Assembly (NCBI GenBank): GCA_000711775.1 | Contig: ARYC01001482.1 | Coordinates: 1-64,000, forward strand | Length of the DNA: 64,000 bases | Origin: Oxytricha trifallax | Lineage: Eukaryota; Ciliophora; Spirotrichea; Sporadotrichida; Oxytrichidae | Direction of reading: 5' to 3' | Shown: piece by piece, positions 38,571 through 50,166 of the stretch | How the letters are laid out: every line of letters starts with the position of its first letter | Position numbering within the stretch: the stretch's first letter is position 1 | Position numbers and translations under genes: made by a program | Notes under the pieces: generated by a model | What the model was told of the DNA's origin: nothing | The model's database searches: none | Seen by the model: the letters and a program-made list of their open reading frames with translations, nothing else

Positions 38571-39345
38571 ATGGAGTCAATGAATGATGTAATGAAAAGA
38601 GTGCAAGCACAAGAATTGATTCAAAGATTTAGAAGCAAGGAGGATTTGAAATGCTACCTGGTGCAGCAAGGTAATAAACTCATAGTAACTAATCTTGATT
38701 ATTTGCTCCTGCCAACGATGGAAGGTACCAAAATATCATTTATAAGAGCGATACTCTGCGAAGAGAAGAAAGCATTGAAAACTTAAGATGTAAAGTTTGC
38801 AGAGATTCCAAACTATCCAGAAAACTCAGTGACTAACTAATATGATGAAGCTATGAACGACCCAGAGGTTTCGCAGTACCTGCCTACTAAGAAGCAGTTG
38901 TCAAACAAACTACCTGAAAGAAACTATTTCTTTGGTATACTTGCAACAATTAAAGGTGATTACTTGAAAGAAATTATTCAAGAATCTCATAAGAAAAGGT
39001 ACAAAATCTCTTCAGAAGATAAATACAAACAAGGGATCAAGATAAGTGAGAGCTGGCTATCATAGCTGTAGAAGCACCCTTATATTTTAAGTAAGATTTG
39101 TAGCTTAACTCTTTTGAAAAATCTGGTACTGGTATCTTCTTGATGAAGGAATAGAGCAAGCTTTACAGAGAGCGAAATCGCAGAAAAAGTATTAAGTTAC
39201 CAAGAAACTTTATTCAAATATTTAGCCTCCAGAGTCAATGAACATAGATGCTGGAGTTGGCAGCAAGAGAAGAAACTTAGGAGGAGGAAAGCAAAAAATA
39301 AGAAAAGAAAGAGAAGCCAGCTCCCTCAAACAATTTTAAATGTGA
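38571..39345 (+). CDS. TBE 22-kDa protein
   Basis: ATG 38571 (MESMNDVMKRVQAQELIQRF), TGA 39343, about 257 residues. Basic and hydrophilic, with KISFIRAILCEEKKALK early, NYFFGILATIKGDYLKEIIQ in the middle and a very basic C-terminus (GSKRRNLGGGKQKIRKERE). It corresponds by position to the small TBE gene of unknown function. Two frame changes (near 39097 and 39220) are each cured by one extra base in a T or A run. It converges on the transposase gene with only 9 bp between stops. Confidence 0.85.
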
Positions 39346-39354
39346 CTTATATAT

Positions 39355-40417
39355 TCATTAACTTAACTACAAAACTTATTTATATACATTCACTCTCCCT
39401 TCTTTAGCACACTTTTAAGCTAACTAATTATCTACTCTCTTCGCTGAGCTTTTAATAAAGTCTACTGTATCGATAGGTAGGTCATGCATCAAGTGCTATA
39501 GCAGCAGTTTCTTGTAATGACTTTTTAAAATACCCCAGTAGAACTCAATTCCATTAAACTATGGACTGTAAGGTACGTTGAACACTGGCATTATTCTAAG
39601 TTGTTCAGAACTCTTCCTTGTATCTTTAGTCTTATGAACAAAAAGATTATCAACAAACAGTATAATCTCTTATTCAGGATACTTCTCTCTCAGCTGTTCT
39701 AAGAACTTGATATACTGCTCTGTCTTAATAGAGCGAGGATGAATAACATAAGTTTCTAAACCAGCATCCTCGCAAATTACTCCAAGAATTGCCATTGTTT
39801 ATACCTTGACTTTTTAGTAATATACTTCTATATTACTATGCCTCTTATATAAAGACTTCTAGATGAAAGTGTTGAAGGTAAAAACAGCCTCGTCAGCATG
39901 TATAAACTTAATATTATTCTATTAGGCTCTCTGTATTTAATTATAAATATAATTTAAGTTGTTGTTGTAAAATGGCAAAGTGAAATCAATCAATCTCTTG
40001 ATACGATCCACACCTTTGTAAGAGATACCATTTCGTTTATAGATGTTGGCTATAGACTAAGCAGAGATCTTCAACTCAGGGATTGGCGATGAAACATAGT
40101 AGCTCGTTGGTCTAAAGAGAAGTGAGCCCAATACTTTAAAGTTTTCTCATTAATAAGATAGTCAATATGCTTCTATAGAAACTTTGACTACCTCTTAGGC
40201 TTAGAATTTAGCTACTATTGCTTTAATTATAGTGCTATAAGACAGTGGGAGCGGACAGTTGACCGACTTCGCTTTAAGAATAGCGCAATAGAATTATAGT
40301 TTAGTAATGTTTTGATATATTCACTGTATATATCACATCCATAGCGCAGTTTAAACACTAAATCTGTATACGCTTCATCATAAATAGACCCCAAAAGCTT
40401 GCTTTTTAGTCTCGCAT
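39355..40417 (-). CDS. TBE 42-kDa transposase, DD34E
   Basis: ATG 40417 (just inside the right terminal repeat), TGA 39355, about 355 residues. N-terminal helix-turn-helix region (SIALFLKRSRSTVRSH). Catalytic triad of the Tc1/mariner-IS630 type: Asp in FIHADEAVFTF (39892-39894), Asp in LFVDNLFVHKT (39649-39651) and Glu in SPQFNGIEFYWGIL (39544-39546). The last two are separated by 34 residues. SIANIYKRNGISYKGVDRIK fits the second DNA-binding segment. Frame changes near 40405 and 40130 are each cured by one extra A. With those, the protein is intact, so the element could be active. Confidence 0.93.
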
Positions 40418-40420
40418 TTA

Positions 40421-40498
40421 ATTAATAACCCCAACCCCTAACAAATTCCCTACAAATCAAAGCACTTATAAACCTCATTAAGTGGTTTTGGGGTTTTG
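40421..40498 (-). repeat. TBE right terminal inverted repeat
   Basis: Inverted partner of 36566-36643, ending GGTTTTGGGGTTTTG at the transposon edge, followed by the AAT duplication 40499-40501. Confidence 0.93.
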
Positions 40499-40773
40499 AA
40501 TATGTTCCCTAATTAGCCCTCCATGAGAGAACCTTTAAAGCAGCTGCCATAACCCATAAGTTTAGCCAAACCTTAACAATTATATTGGGGACATTATAAA
40601 AATAATTTACTAACTTATGATTAATTTTAAACTAAATTGGCTAAAAAAAATCTTTCCCTTTCTTATAATGAACTTATTTTCTCAATTATTAATTCATTAA
40701 GTAAATTATACCAATTTTGATCTAAAATTTAATTCTTTTAATAAGACTTTTATTAAGAAATATAAGACCAGCC

Positions 40774-41034
40774 CCTTATTAACAAAAACAATAGCAACAA
40801 TAACTTGATATTCCAAAGAATCCAAATAATTTCTGAAATAAAAATAAACCAAGAGCGCAAGGCAAGAGTACTATGAAGAGCGGTGGTAAAAGTACGAAAA
40901 GAAATGCTACAACTGGGGGAGTAGGCGATTCACTTAATCTGGATGACCTCAATGAAGATTTTGGGGAGGAATTAGAAGAAGACTTCGAGGAGGAAGATGA
41001 AGATGAATATGATGAAGATTGCAGAAGAAGATGA
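40774..41034 (+). pseudogene. gene fragment: Q-rich then acidic protein tail
   Basis: An open stretch without a plausible start: QQKQQQQQLDIPKNPNNF, an in-frame TGA at 40834, then RAQGKSTMKSGGKSTKRN and a run of Asp/Glu (DLNEDFGEELEEDFEEEDED), ending at TGA 41032. The composition resembles the C-terminal tail of the CK1 gene on the other side of the TBE. It could be the 3' piece of a related gene whose other segments lie elsewhere, or a relic. Confidence 0.4.
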
Positions 41035-41130
41035 GTTACTAAATTAAGTTTGTTTGTTTGTTTGCATTAATTTCATTATGAAGCTTATTAAGAAAATTAT
41101 CATAAAAATTAGATCAGATTAGGATTCAAA

Positions 41131-41888
41131 TCACTTCATAATCTATGTTTTGGAGCGTGCTCCTCTAATGTCTTCCTGGGATTGGTGATTGAAGCTATTG
41201 TCAATAATATTGTTGATTGAGTCATCCATAATCATAGTTTAAGTATTTGGTAGATCCTAATACACGATTTCATTTTCTAAAGTTATGTTCATCTCTGATC
41301 TGTCTATCTCAGATTTCAAGACTAAATAAATAAAGAGTAAGTTGAGGATCAAATGTAGTAATTGAAAACAAAATATAAGTATTTAGACAACTTACAAGAT
41401 TTAAAGTTGTCATCGTATTTGCTAATCTCTTTGATAGTTAAGTGAATAAGTCATCTGAATTGATTTAATCCAGTAAATCAAAGTTAAGCAAAAAATTAAT
41501 AAACAACTAAATTGATAGAATTGCATCTTTTTTCTCTACATTTAAACTTTATTTAATCATTCAGCCCTAGATTCCATCTTTTTCATATCTTTAATTTCAG
41601 ACCTACCTTTCATAAAGAGCTTATAAAAAGTCTTTACCTCAAATAAGTTTGTAGTAGTACATTGAGTCAATTTCTTCCTGCTCGTATTGGAAGCACTGAT
41701 TTGGCTTGAACTTATTGATTCCAAAGCCAACCAAGTAATAACAGCTATTAATTGCCACTAAATTGTTTGGCAACATTACAACACTGTACAAAGCCAAGAG
41801 TACTAAGGCAATCACAATGAGTTTTTTTGAAACTAGTATTTTCTCTTTTTTATTTAAAATTCTCCATCCGTTTTATAATTTTACCCAT
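41131..41888 (-). CDS. small membrane protein, Cys-containing, unknown
   Basis: ATG 41888 (MGKIIKRMENFKQKRE) to TGA 41131. A basic start is followed by one membrane span (IVIALVLLALYSVVMLP), then a presumed extracytoplasmic part with Cys (INSCYYLVGFGINKF; NQCFQYEQEEIDSMYYY). After introns (one is GTAAGTTGTC...TTTAG, about 41390-41310) comes a cytosolic end, SEIDRSEMNITLENEI. The frame around the start needs an indel in a run of seven A. No family recognised. Confidence 0.5.
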
Positions 41889-42312
41889 TAAAATGACTCA
41901 CTTAATCAAAGTAATTTATTGCATATTATAAAACTGAAAATTTTTATAGTTTTTATTAGTATTTTATATTTAATATTCTAGTAATGATTATAATTTATAT
42001 ATTAAAAGTAACCTAAGCAGAAACAAACTGAAATAAATTCAGAAAGAATTCTTAAGCGTACACACAATGAAATACAATCAGTAATCACTAAAAAGTGATT
42101 TATCATTTCAACAAACATATAAAAATCTAAAACTATTGATTGATTAAAATTATGAAAGTTTATATAAAATATTTTAGTTTTCATATTTAAAAAATTCTCT
42201 TAAATGCCATCATGATAGATTATGATAAATATGATGGACAAAAAAAGGGATATATTATTATAATAATTAAAAAACAATATAGAATATTTAAGAAATTAAA
42301 AATATATTAAGA
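41889..42312. other. divergent intergenic region
   Basis: A+T-rich 420-bp spacer between the divergent genes at 41888 (-) and 42313 (+). Nothing specific is visible. Confidence 0.4.
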
Positions 42313-44110
42313 ATGTCTCACCAACTCTATAGTCCTTCTAACCATTAATTTCACAATCAAAATAACAACATTTAATATAATCATGTTTTTGGTATATTTT
42401 TATATATAAAATAAATTGATTAACATACACAGTTCAATTAACAGTAGTGATGGTGGTGGTGTATAAGGCAATATCTCAATGTTTCAATAGCACTATTAAT
42501 TAATATAATAATATATATTGTATACAAGAAACAAAAAAAAATAATTTTTATTTAGAAATTCGAGCCAAATATCTTGATTGATTTATATTTAAATAAATGA
42601 ATAACAATTGAGCTTTGTGAAAGGGAATTTTCAAGCTGCATTGAGCAGTCAGAGAAAGATAACTGCCGCTGGTCATTAAAAAGGAAAGAAAAGTTTATTC
42701 AAATGATAATTCTTATAAAATAAATAACAATTTTTATAAAAATTGAGTACTAATTTATTTGATATTCTATTATAGAAGTTTAATTAACTTCAGAGGAGCT
42801 TTGAAGAATAACTTCTTTGGTTAAAATAATAATAATTCCAGTAATCTCAATAACAGTAGCGTCTAGTAATTTCAATTATTTTACCAATATTATAATAATT
42901 AATGCGATAAACGATTAATTAATATAACAATAATTTACACCTAGTAATAACAGCATATTTACGATTAAAATCATTCAAATTTGCTTAATAACTCTTAAAA
43001 TGCACAAATTGCTTGTTATTTAAATTCATCTGACATGTTAAAGAGTACTGGAGTCAGTTAAAAAATAAAAAATTTCAAATAGTATTGTTAAAGATTAAAT
43101 CATTTTTTAGATACTGTTATTTAAAAGGGGTGACTAAAGGGGTTTTGGGGTAAATTTGTAAAACTTATTATTAATGAATTGAACCAAAACCGTTTTAAGA
43201 GAATCAAATTCAATAATGATGTCCAGATTAATCTTTATGAGAAAGTTGCCCCAGAGAAACCTTAATGGGTCAAAGATAGAGATAATCTCGTTTTAATGAA
43301 TCCTTTTGATATTTATTAGAAAGAACTTGAAGAGGAGAAACTTGCTTAAATAGCTAGAAATACCTTCAAAAGTGTTCATGGATTTTATGATGATCAAAAT
43401 TTACAAGAAAATATGAGCAGCAGGTTTAGAAAGAATGAATATGAATATCCATGGAGATTCAATCAAAAAGTTGCAGAGTAGTATTCTGTATCATAAAATG
43501 CCAGTTAAGCTCAAGCAAGTAATAGCTTTATTGAAACTTAAGGAAGATTCTTGTTCAAGTAACAATAAACCAATCCAAATTTAAAAATGAGTGAGTCATC
43601 CTTAAAGCGGTAATACTATGCCTCAAGTTGATAAAGATAGATCTGTAATTCTCGATTCTTAGAGTGATGAGTATAATTAAATGATTGACAAGTTTAATCA
43701 AGCTCATATTTCAGATCTATCCACTACAACTTTTAATTAAAAAATTTCACCCTCAGTTTCTAAGTCTTCTCCTAAGCCTAAAATATCAATTAGTGGAGAT
43801 CATGAAAACTATGAATAACCTTGCTAAGATATTTTCTCTGAAAATTTGGACTGTGCTAAGAATGTTGAATTCTAAGAAATAATTAGAGGGTTTTTGGATG
43901 AAGATTTTCTTAGAGATATCTCAAAGATTAATGACTCACAACTAAATAATTAGGTGCAATAAGAAAATTATCATTACTCTTAATCTGATGTTTAAATGGA
44001 GTGATGAAAATATTGTGAATTTTAGTGACGAAATTCATTTATATTTAAAATCATAATCAGAAAAACTTAAAATGACTAACTAAGTGTTGAAATTGGTATA
44101 CCATTAATGA
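42313..44110 (+). CDS. Asn/Gln-rich hypothetical protein
   Basis: ATG 42313 (MSHQLYSPSNHQFHNQNNN), with introns near 42388-42430 and 42518-42560, then more N/Q-rich sequence. From about 43150 it becomes structured (NQNRFKRIKFNNDVQINLYE; EYPWRFNQKVAEQY), ending near LNNQVQQENYHYSQ and KSQSEKLKMTNQVL at TGA 44108. Frame changes occur near 43610 and 43995. At 43139-43154 the coding strand contains GGGGTTTTGGGG, read as KGFWGKF. No domain recognised. The start and the 42600-43100 part are the least secure. Confidence 0.5.
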
Positions 44111-44380
44111 AATTAGCTATCTACTGTATTGATAAAAAAGATGAATATAAACTTGCTAAATAACTTTTTAATTTTTTAACTAATAATATTTCTTTTATAA
44201 TTATTTTTATATCATATAAATTCATTCTTATAGTTAGTCTAATGATATTAGTATAAAAAGGAAAACAGATGCAAAAGTTATAATTAATATTTTTATTATT
44301 TTAAATCTAAAGGAGAGTAGCATAAATTTATCAATAACTATTAAATATTAAATTTTAATTTTATTTTAGTTCCCTTCTAA
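44111..44380. other. intergenic, nothing recognised
   Basis: A+T-rich 270-bp spacer. A TTTTATTTTAG just before the next ATG could be a splice acceptor, so the next gene might start further left. Confidence 0.4.
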
Positions 44381-47300
44381 ATGCAATCATAAAATTCAAA
44401 TTATTCCCAAACACAGAGTGGTAGAACTACTCCAGACAGTCAACTTCCCCCATCGCTTCTTCAGTTTAAAAGTCCATTCTAAACCTCAAACCTCTCTGGC
44501 CATCAAGATACAAACGTAAGCAAGCAATTGAATGGCGATAGCATTTCTTCAAAGTCTAAGGTCCAAACTCAGTTTGTATCGCCAGAAATTATGACGCAAT
44601 ATGAATAAGAAATGCAAAAGGATATGCACTTTGATTTCTCGAATGATACTAATCTCACAAAGATTCCTTCAACAAATCCATTTGACAGACAAAACTTCCC
44701 ATCCAAGAACTTAGTGCCTGTCTTTTATAACACTACTACTTCAAATGCACAGTATTACAATGCTAACTTTATTGATGATAGAGAAGCCACAGCATTATCT
44801 AATAAGTAGCAAATGGATTTTGAGACTTCAGAAAGAGATTAAATGAAAACAGAAAATCAAAGATATTTGATTAATTTTCCAAATTAAAGAATAGCCAGTC
44901 CCTCACCATAGTTTAACTAGCAAGCATCTTCAGCTAAGAAACCTCAATTTAAGTTCGTTATACAAGGCTCACCAACTCAGAAGAATAGTCTAGCTAGTAA
45001 AAATCTTGCTTTACATTCTAATCATTCACCGATGAGAAGCTAATTTTCAGCGTAAGTCAACAAAACACATTCTGCACACACCGATGTTTATTATAATCAG
45101 GAGGAGATTTCTTTATCAGAAAGATCTTCGCAGACCATTCAAAATTAAAGATTACAGAAGTCTGAGGATTTAATGCCTATAAGTTAACATCATAAACAAA
45201 GGAAGAGTCATTGCAAAAGAGACTTAATCTGGTAGACTTATATGATGAGTACATAGATGATAAGAAAAGCTAAGCCATCTTTAATTCATAATAAATGAAA
45301 ACCATGAATACTTAAGGAAAATCTGCTAAAGATCTGAGATTCAATCATTAAAGACCTCTAAATGAATCAAAAGAACGCCTTAAATCTTCTAAGAATGAAA
45401 AAGGTCACTAGTTATATTATATTAATTCACAGGTTCTTTGAGTAGCTTCAATTCGATAATGAAGAGTTTCAATTAACTGAAGAAGTTGTGAACTTAAACC
45501 AAGATTCCGATTAGAACATTCAGACTGTTCTTTAAGACTTACATCATGAAATGCAGCCTTCTAATTCATTGACAAATCAATCATTTAGTCCTCACTCACA
45601 GTAAAACGTACTTTCTCAAAGAAACAACCTTGCAAACACCCAACATTTAACTTTTAACCAATCCAAGCCCTTGGATATTGTAGAGGAAGAACTTATGAGT
45701 GACTCCAGCTCAAACCCTATCTCCTTGAATTTATATTCAAGAAGTAGCACCTCCACGGTAAATTTTCTTTCAGAAAGAAATGGTAAAATTTAATAGTCCA
45801 GTAGCAGCTCCTCCACTGATTAATCAAAAGTTAATATTCTTTTTACTACTCATCCTACTAAAGAGACTAGAAATGATTCAAATCGTCTTAGAGTCATTCA
45901 TTAAGATAAGATCAGCAAGAAAAATGATTAAAGTTTATAAAATATGTTTCTATATTAAATAAAGATGCTGCTTCTTTGAATTCTTAATCTAGCAAGAAAC
46001 GAAAGATTGATGAGGTTTCTAACTGCTCTCGACGATATAAATACTAAAAATATATATTTTATGCTCAGGTGAAAACTATTATGAAGAATTGGATAAAGCA
46101 GTTAACGATTTCAAAAGACTAAAGCTCTCACCTAGTCTCGCAGATAAAATATCCCAATCTCAATAAAAAAATTAAGAGATCATGACTATTTAGCCTCAAT
46201 CCCCTTTTGTACAGATAAGAGACGTCATTTAAATGTGCAGTTTTGAGAAAGATCCTGTCCATGGTCTCAAATCAGTCTAGAAAGAATTTCTTCTTCAATC
46301 ATAGCAAGAAAATGTGAAAAGTATTAGATAGAACTCTAATTAAAGGAGCATCATGAAAGCCAACATCCCCATACACAGAGATAACTCTACAGAAACCTTG
46401 AAGAGCTGCTTCAAAAAGCAAAACATAGTAGAATAATACGAGGAAGAAGAAAAAGCTGAGATTACTGATCAAATGGAAGGATTGTCTTATGCTCAATAAA
46501 ACATTCAAGATCCAATCACTCATCCAGGAAATGTAAACGAAATTGCTTATCATCAAGAGCTCTTGCTAAACTTAAGTGATGAGGCAGTACACTTGGATGA
46601 TGACTCAGACTACCAGAAAGATGTTGATGAATATTCACATATTGGAATTCTAGGTGCTGATGTCAATATTCTTGAGGCTGAAGAAGAAATATTTACTGAA
46701 AAAGTTGATGAGATACTTGAGTTTATTGCAAATGACCTCCAGAAATTTAATATTTAAAAATAAATATAGAATTTATTAGACATTTAATTTTAGACAAGTT
46801 TGACTTTGAAAATTGTCAGTTAGATAAACCAAGAGATATCAACTAGGAAGAGAAGTTTAAATGTTACATGTTAAAATTATTATTTTATTTAGATTTAAAA
46901 GCTGATTGAACAAACCATTCCACCAATCTTGACTTTCGATTTAACTGAGAACCCAGACGATGAGTTAGAATGTTAGGAATCTGGTCACGAGTGCATTTAC
47001 TATAAAGATCTAGAATCAAACCCAAACTTTGGATTTGAACTTTTAGCTAGATAAAGAATCAATTAAATATTGGCTTCAAATATCTCCAATTCTGTAGACT
47101 TTGTATTTGACGACGACGAGGAAAATTTCACTTTTGGTCCTAAAACTACACAGTTATTATCTGATGAATTCGATGCTAAGCCATCTATCTAATCAAGTTT
47201 TTGAGATTTCTTAGAGAGATTTAGAATAAGATTCGCTTGCTCAAGAACAGTAGAGTGCAACTATGTTTAACCACGAGAGAGAGATTAATATTTCAGTATG

Positions 47301-47510
47301 AACTCCTACTCCCATTGTAATTCCTCTGGCTTCCTGCCATCTACAAACTACAAGAAAAAGTAATACGTTCCAGATTAGAATATTGCTTCACTGGATGATA
47401 ATTCTACTGCTTTTGAGGATGAATTTAGTGGTGGATTTAGGAACTTCAACGAGGCAGACATACAGTCATTTATGATGCTTATCCCTAAAGCTACCCCCTA
47501 GAAAGATTGA
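44381..47510 (+). CDS. large Ser/Gln-rich hypothetical protein
   Basis: ATG 44381 (MQSQNSNYSQTQSGRTTPD) to TGA 47508, about 980 residues. The N-terminal half is disordered, rich in S/Q/N/T/P (FPSKNLVPVFYNTTTSNAQ; KPQFKFVIQGSPTQKN). Then come EEFQLTEEVVNLNQD, a basic patch (SQSSKKRKIDE) that looks like a nuclear localisation signal, and a more ordered C-terminal half (EIAYHQELLLNLSDEAVHLD; LEAEEEIFTEKVDEILEFIA; LIEQTIPPILTFDLTENPDD). Introns are near 45411, 45922-45962, 46019-46069, 46760-46795 and 46861-46892. Frame changes lie near 45210 and 47190. No recognised family; a nuclear role is only suggested by the basic patch. Confidence 0.6.
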
Positions 47511-47714
47511 AATTTATATGATAATATATTTGATCCATTTTATTGATAATTTGTTATAGTTGAATTAATTTATAAAATAAATTCAACTTTTTCGAAGAAA
47601 AATTTGAAAGAATTAATTACAAAAGTGTTTATTGTAATCAATTTGATAATGAAAACTCAGAAAAACTAGAGTCTCCGTTTTGATTCATGAATAATTAAGA
47701 TTTATATATAATTT
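47511..47714. other. short convergent intergenic spacer
   Basis: A 200-bp A+T-rich gap between converging genes. Nothing seen. Confidence 0.4.
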
Positions 47715-50130
47715 TCATATGTTCATATAAAAAGAAATTTATTTTATAATTTGATTGATGCTCAAATCATCATCATCATCTTGCATTTCATTTTTAATAT
47801 CAATCATCTCCATTTCTTCATCAACATCTTCAACTTTCTTCACTTCAGCATTAGTAGTATTCCTATAATTATCCTGATTTTACCCCTCAATTCTCTTAAA
47901 TTTACCACTCAGTTTATTTTTGTCTTTACCATCATCATCACCATCTATGTCATAGTTTTTGAAGACTCCCTCCTTCTTGGTAACTTCAAGTCCGTATCGA
48001 TTCTTGAACTTATCCAGCCATCCCTTGCTCGCATAAAACTACTCGGGGTACTCACTGAGAGCTCCTTGGCCTTACTTTGTTTCGTATTTTAGCACTAACG
48101 ATTTCTCCTCTGCTCTTTTATTCAATAAACCATTTATATAGCTTTCCCTCCATAACTGGGTCTTTGGTCTTTCGGCTACCACCCTTCTTTCTCTCGTGGC
48201 CAACCATCAACTAGCGCTTCAGCGACTAGACTGGGACACCAAATTTATCAGTGACTTGCTTCAAAGGTAGGGATTGAGCCAGGAGGATGGCTTGGTGTTT
48301 CTGATTAGCATCAAGCATTTTATAGGTTTTCTACTGATTAATAATGTTGTTACTTCCCCCATTGTTATTTTAATTGCAATTCTAGTTGTTTTAAACATAC
48401 TACTTCTATTCTTACTAGATCTTGTAAATATTTTGGCTTTATTAATACTGATTCTAGTTGCTATTGTTGCTACTTTTCTTGTTTATATTACTCTAAGAAT
48501 TTAATCTAGAATCAAGCTGATGCTACTGATATTTCTATTGAATTTATTACTGTGAGTAACTTTTAAATTAAAAAGTTAATAGATAGGTCGCACCTTTCCG
48601 AATGTGGAACTCTAAGTCAAGTAACAGGATCAACCATGATCCACTTAGACCACAAAAGTAGGAAGTTTAATAAGTCGACCAAAATGCCTGCACACCTCCG
48701 CGTATAGAAGACGGAGCTGACCTTGTTGCATACTTCAACGATAAGCAACAAGAAAGATTAGCGGACTTCGCTATTCAGGGACTACTGAGTATTGACCTCA
48801 ACCATCACCAAGCCAATCACTTAGCACTAGCAATAGACGAGCCGAGTAACAATGACTTTTACTCAATGAGATTCAAGGAAGAAGTTGAGGCAAAAATAAG
48901 AAAAAGGAAGCTCAAAGAAAACAGAGCCATCAGTCCCCAAACTTCACAATAGAGGCCAAAAACACAGAAATCCCACAATAAGCAAGAGCAAGTACAACTT
49001 AGAGTCAGACCATCTTTGACTACACCTTGAGTTAAAACTCACTATTTAATAGTGAACTAAACAATTAATCACTCAACTTAGACTCTAAAGGGACCACCTA
49101 GAGAAGTAATTTATTTAATTTCATACCAGATAGTAATTAGACAAATCTCTTTAATAGTTCTAATACAAATTTGCCAACTCTAGACATCTGGGGTAAACCA
49201 ACCCTAAAACCTAAATAAACTCCACCCACCTGGAATGAGCTCTTTAAACAAAACTGCTCACTAACATAATAATTTAGCATTCACAAAACCCAGAGACCCC
49301 CTCAACAAAACCCCATCTTTCAATAAAACTTATTTGATAAAAGTTTCACTATCAAATAGGAACAAATAGAAAGATAAGGTGATGACGCACTTAAGGTACT
49401 AGATAGGGAAGAAAAGAGGACACGTATTTTCGAAAACTCACTTTTTGACCAAACTTAGAATACAATAATCTCTCCCCAAACTAATACAAAAGTACCTTAT
49501 AATATCCCAATAACACTTCAATCACAGAATGAACTCACCAATGACAAAACAGAAGCCCCCATTTAAGCGTCTTCATACTTGCACCAAACACCAGAAAACT
49601 TTTCTGCTGACATCAGAAATTAGGAGGAACCTCCAAACCTGACCAGATCCAAAGATATAAATATTAATATAGAAAATATACAACCAGATTAAACGATTGG
49701 AATACAATCTCAAAATTAATATAATAAATTTGGAAGCTTAGGATTTCTATTCCAAAAGAATTATAAAAATATCAACTAGAAAAATAGTTGTACTTTTAGA
49801 AATGTTCTAAACCTCAAAGACTCTAGAAAGCTAAATATAGACTTGGAAAACCTATAGATCCAAGATCAGAAATAGTAAGCAACCTTAAAAGATGAATAGC
49901 ATACTAAACATGAGAAAACTAAATTCATCAAGAAGAAAAAGAGAAAGTGAAGATAGATAAAGCAGGCACAGTTGAAGACTATTAGACAAACTGCAAAGTC
50001 TAAAAAAAAATTTAAGGAAAAAGTTTTTCTTGCACAAGAAAAAGATTCCACAACCATTGAAAGGGCTTGTCCCTTATATATATATATTAAACATATTTTA
50101 GATCGGGGGTCCCCAGAGACCTCAATGTGA

Positions 50131-50166
<36 letters not shown>

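Larger units (their letters stand above)
36566..40498. mobile_element. full-length TBE (telomere-bearing element) transposon
   Basis: A 3,933-bp germline transposon. Inverted terminal repeats are about 78 bp (36566-36643 and 40421-40498), about 73 of 78 identical. Each begins CAAAACCCCAAAAC, which matches the hypotrich C4A4 telomere repeat. AAT flanks both sides (36563-36565 and 40499-40501), matching the 3-bp A-N-T duplication known for Oxytricha TBE1. It carries the three expected genes: zinc finger/kinase (57 kDa), 22 kDa and the 42-kDa DDE transposase. TBEs are eliminated from the developing macronucleus, and their transposases are implicated in genome rearrangement (established for Oxytricha). 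Confidence 0.97.

Noticed and set aside
43136..43156. A second TBE terminal repeat
   Set aside because: The 60 bp beyond G4T4G4 do not match the TBE terminal repeat, and no target duplication or inverted partner is visible.
47751..48504. Forward-strand hydrophobic frames
   Set aside because: Antisense to the CENP-B-like gene, whose HTH motif is clear on the minus strand.
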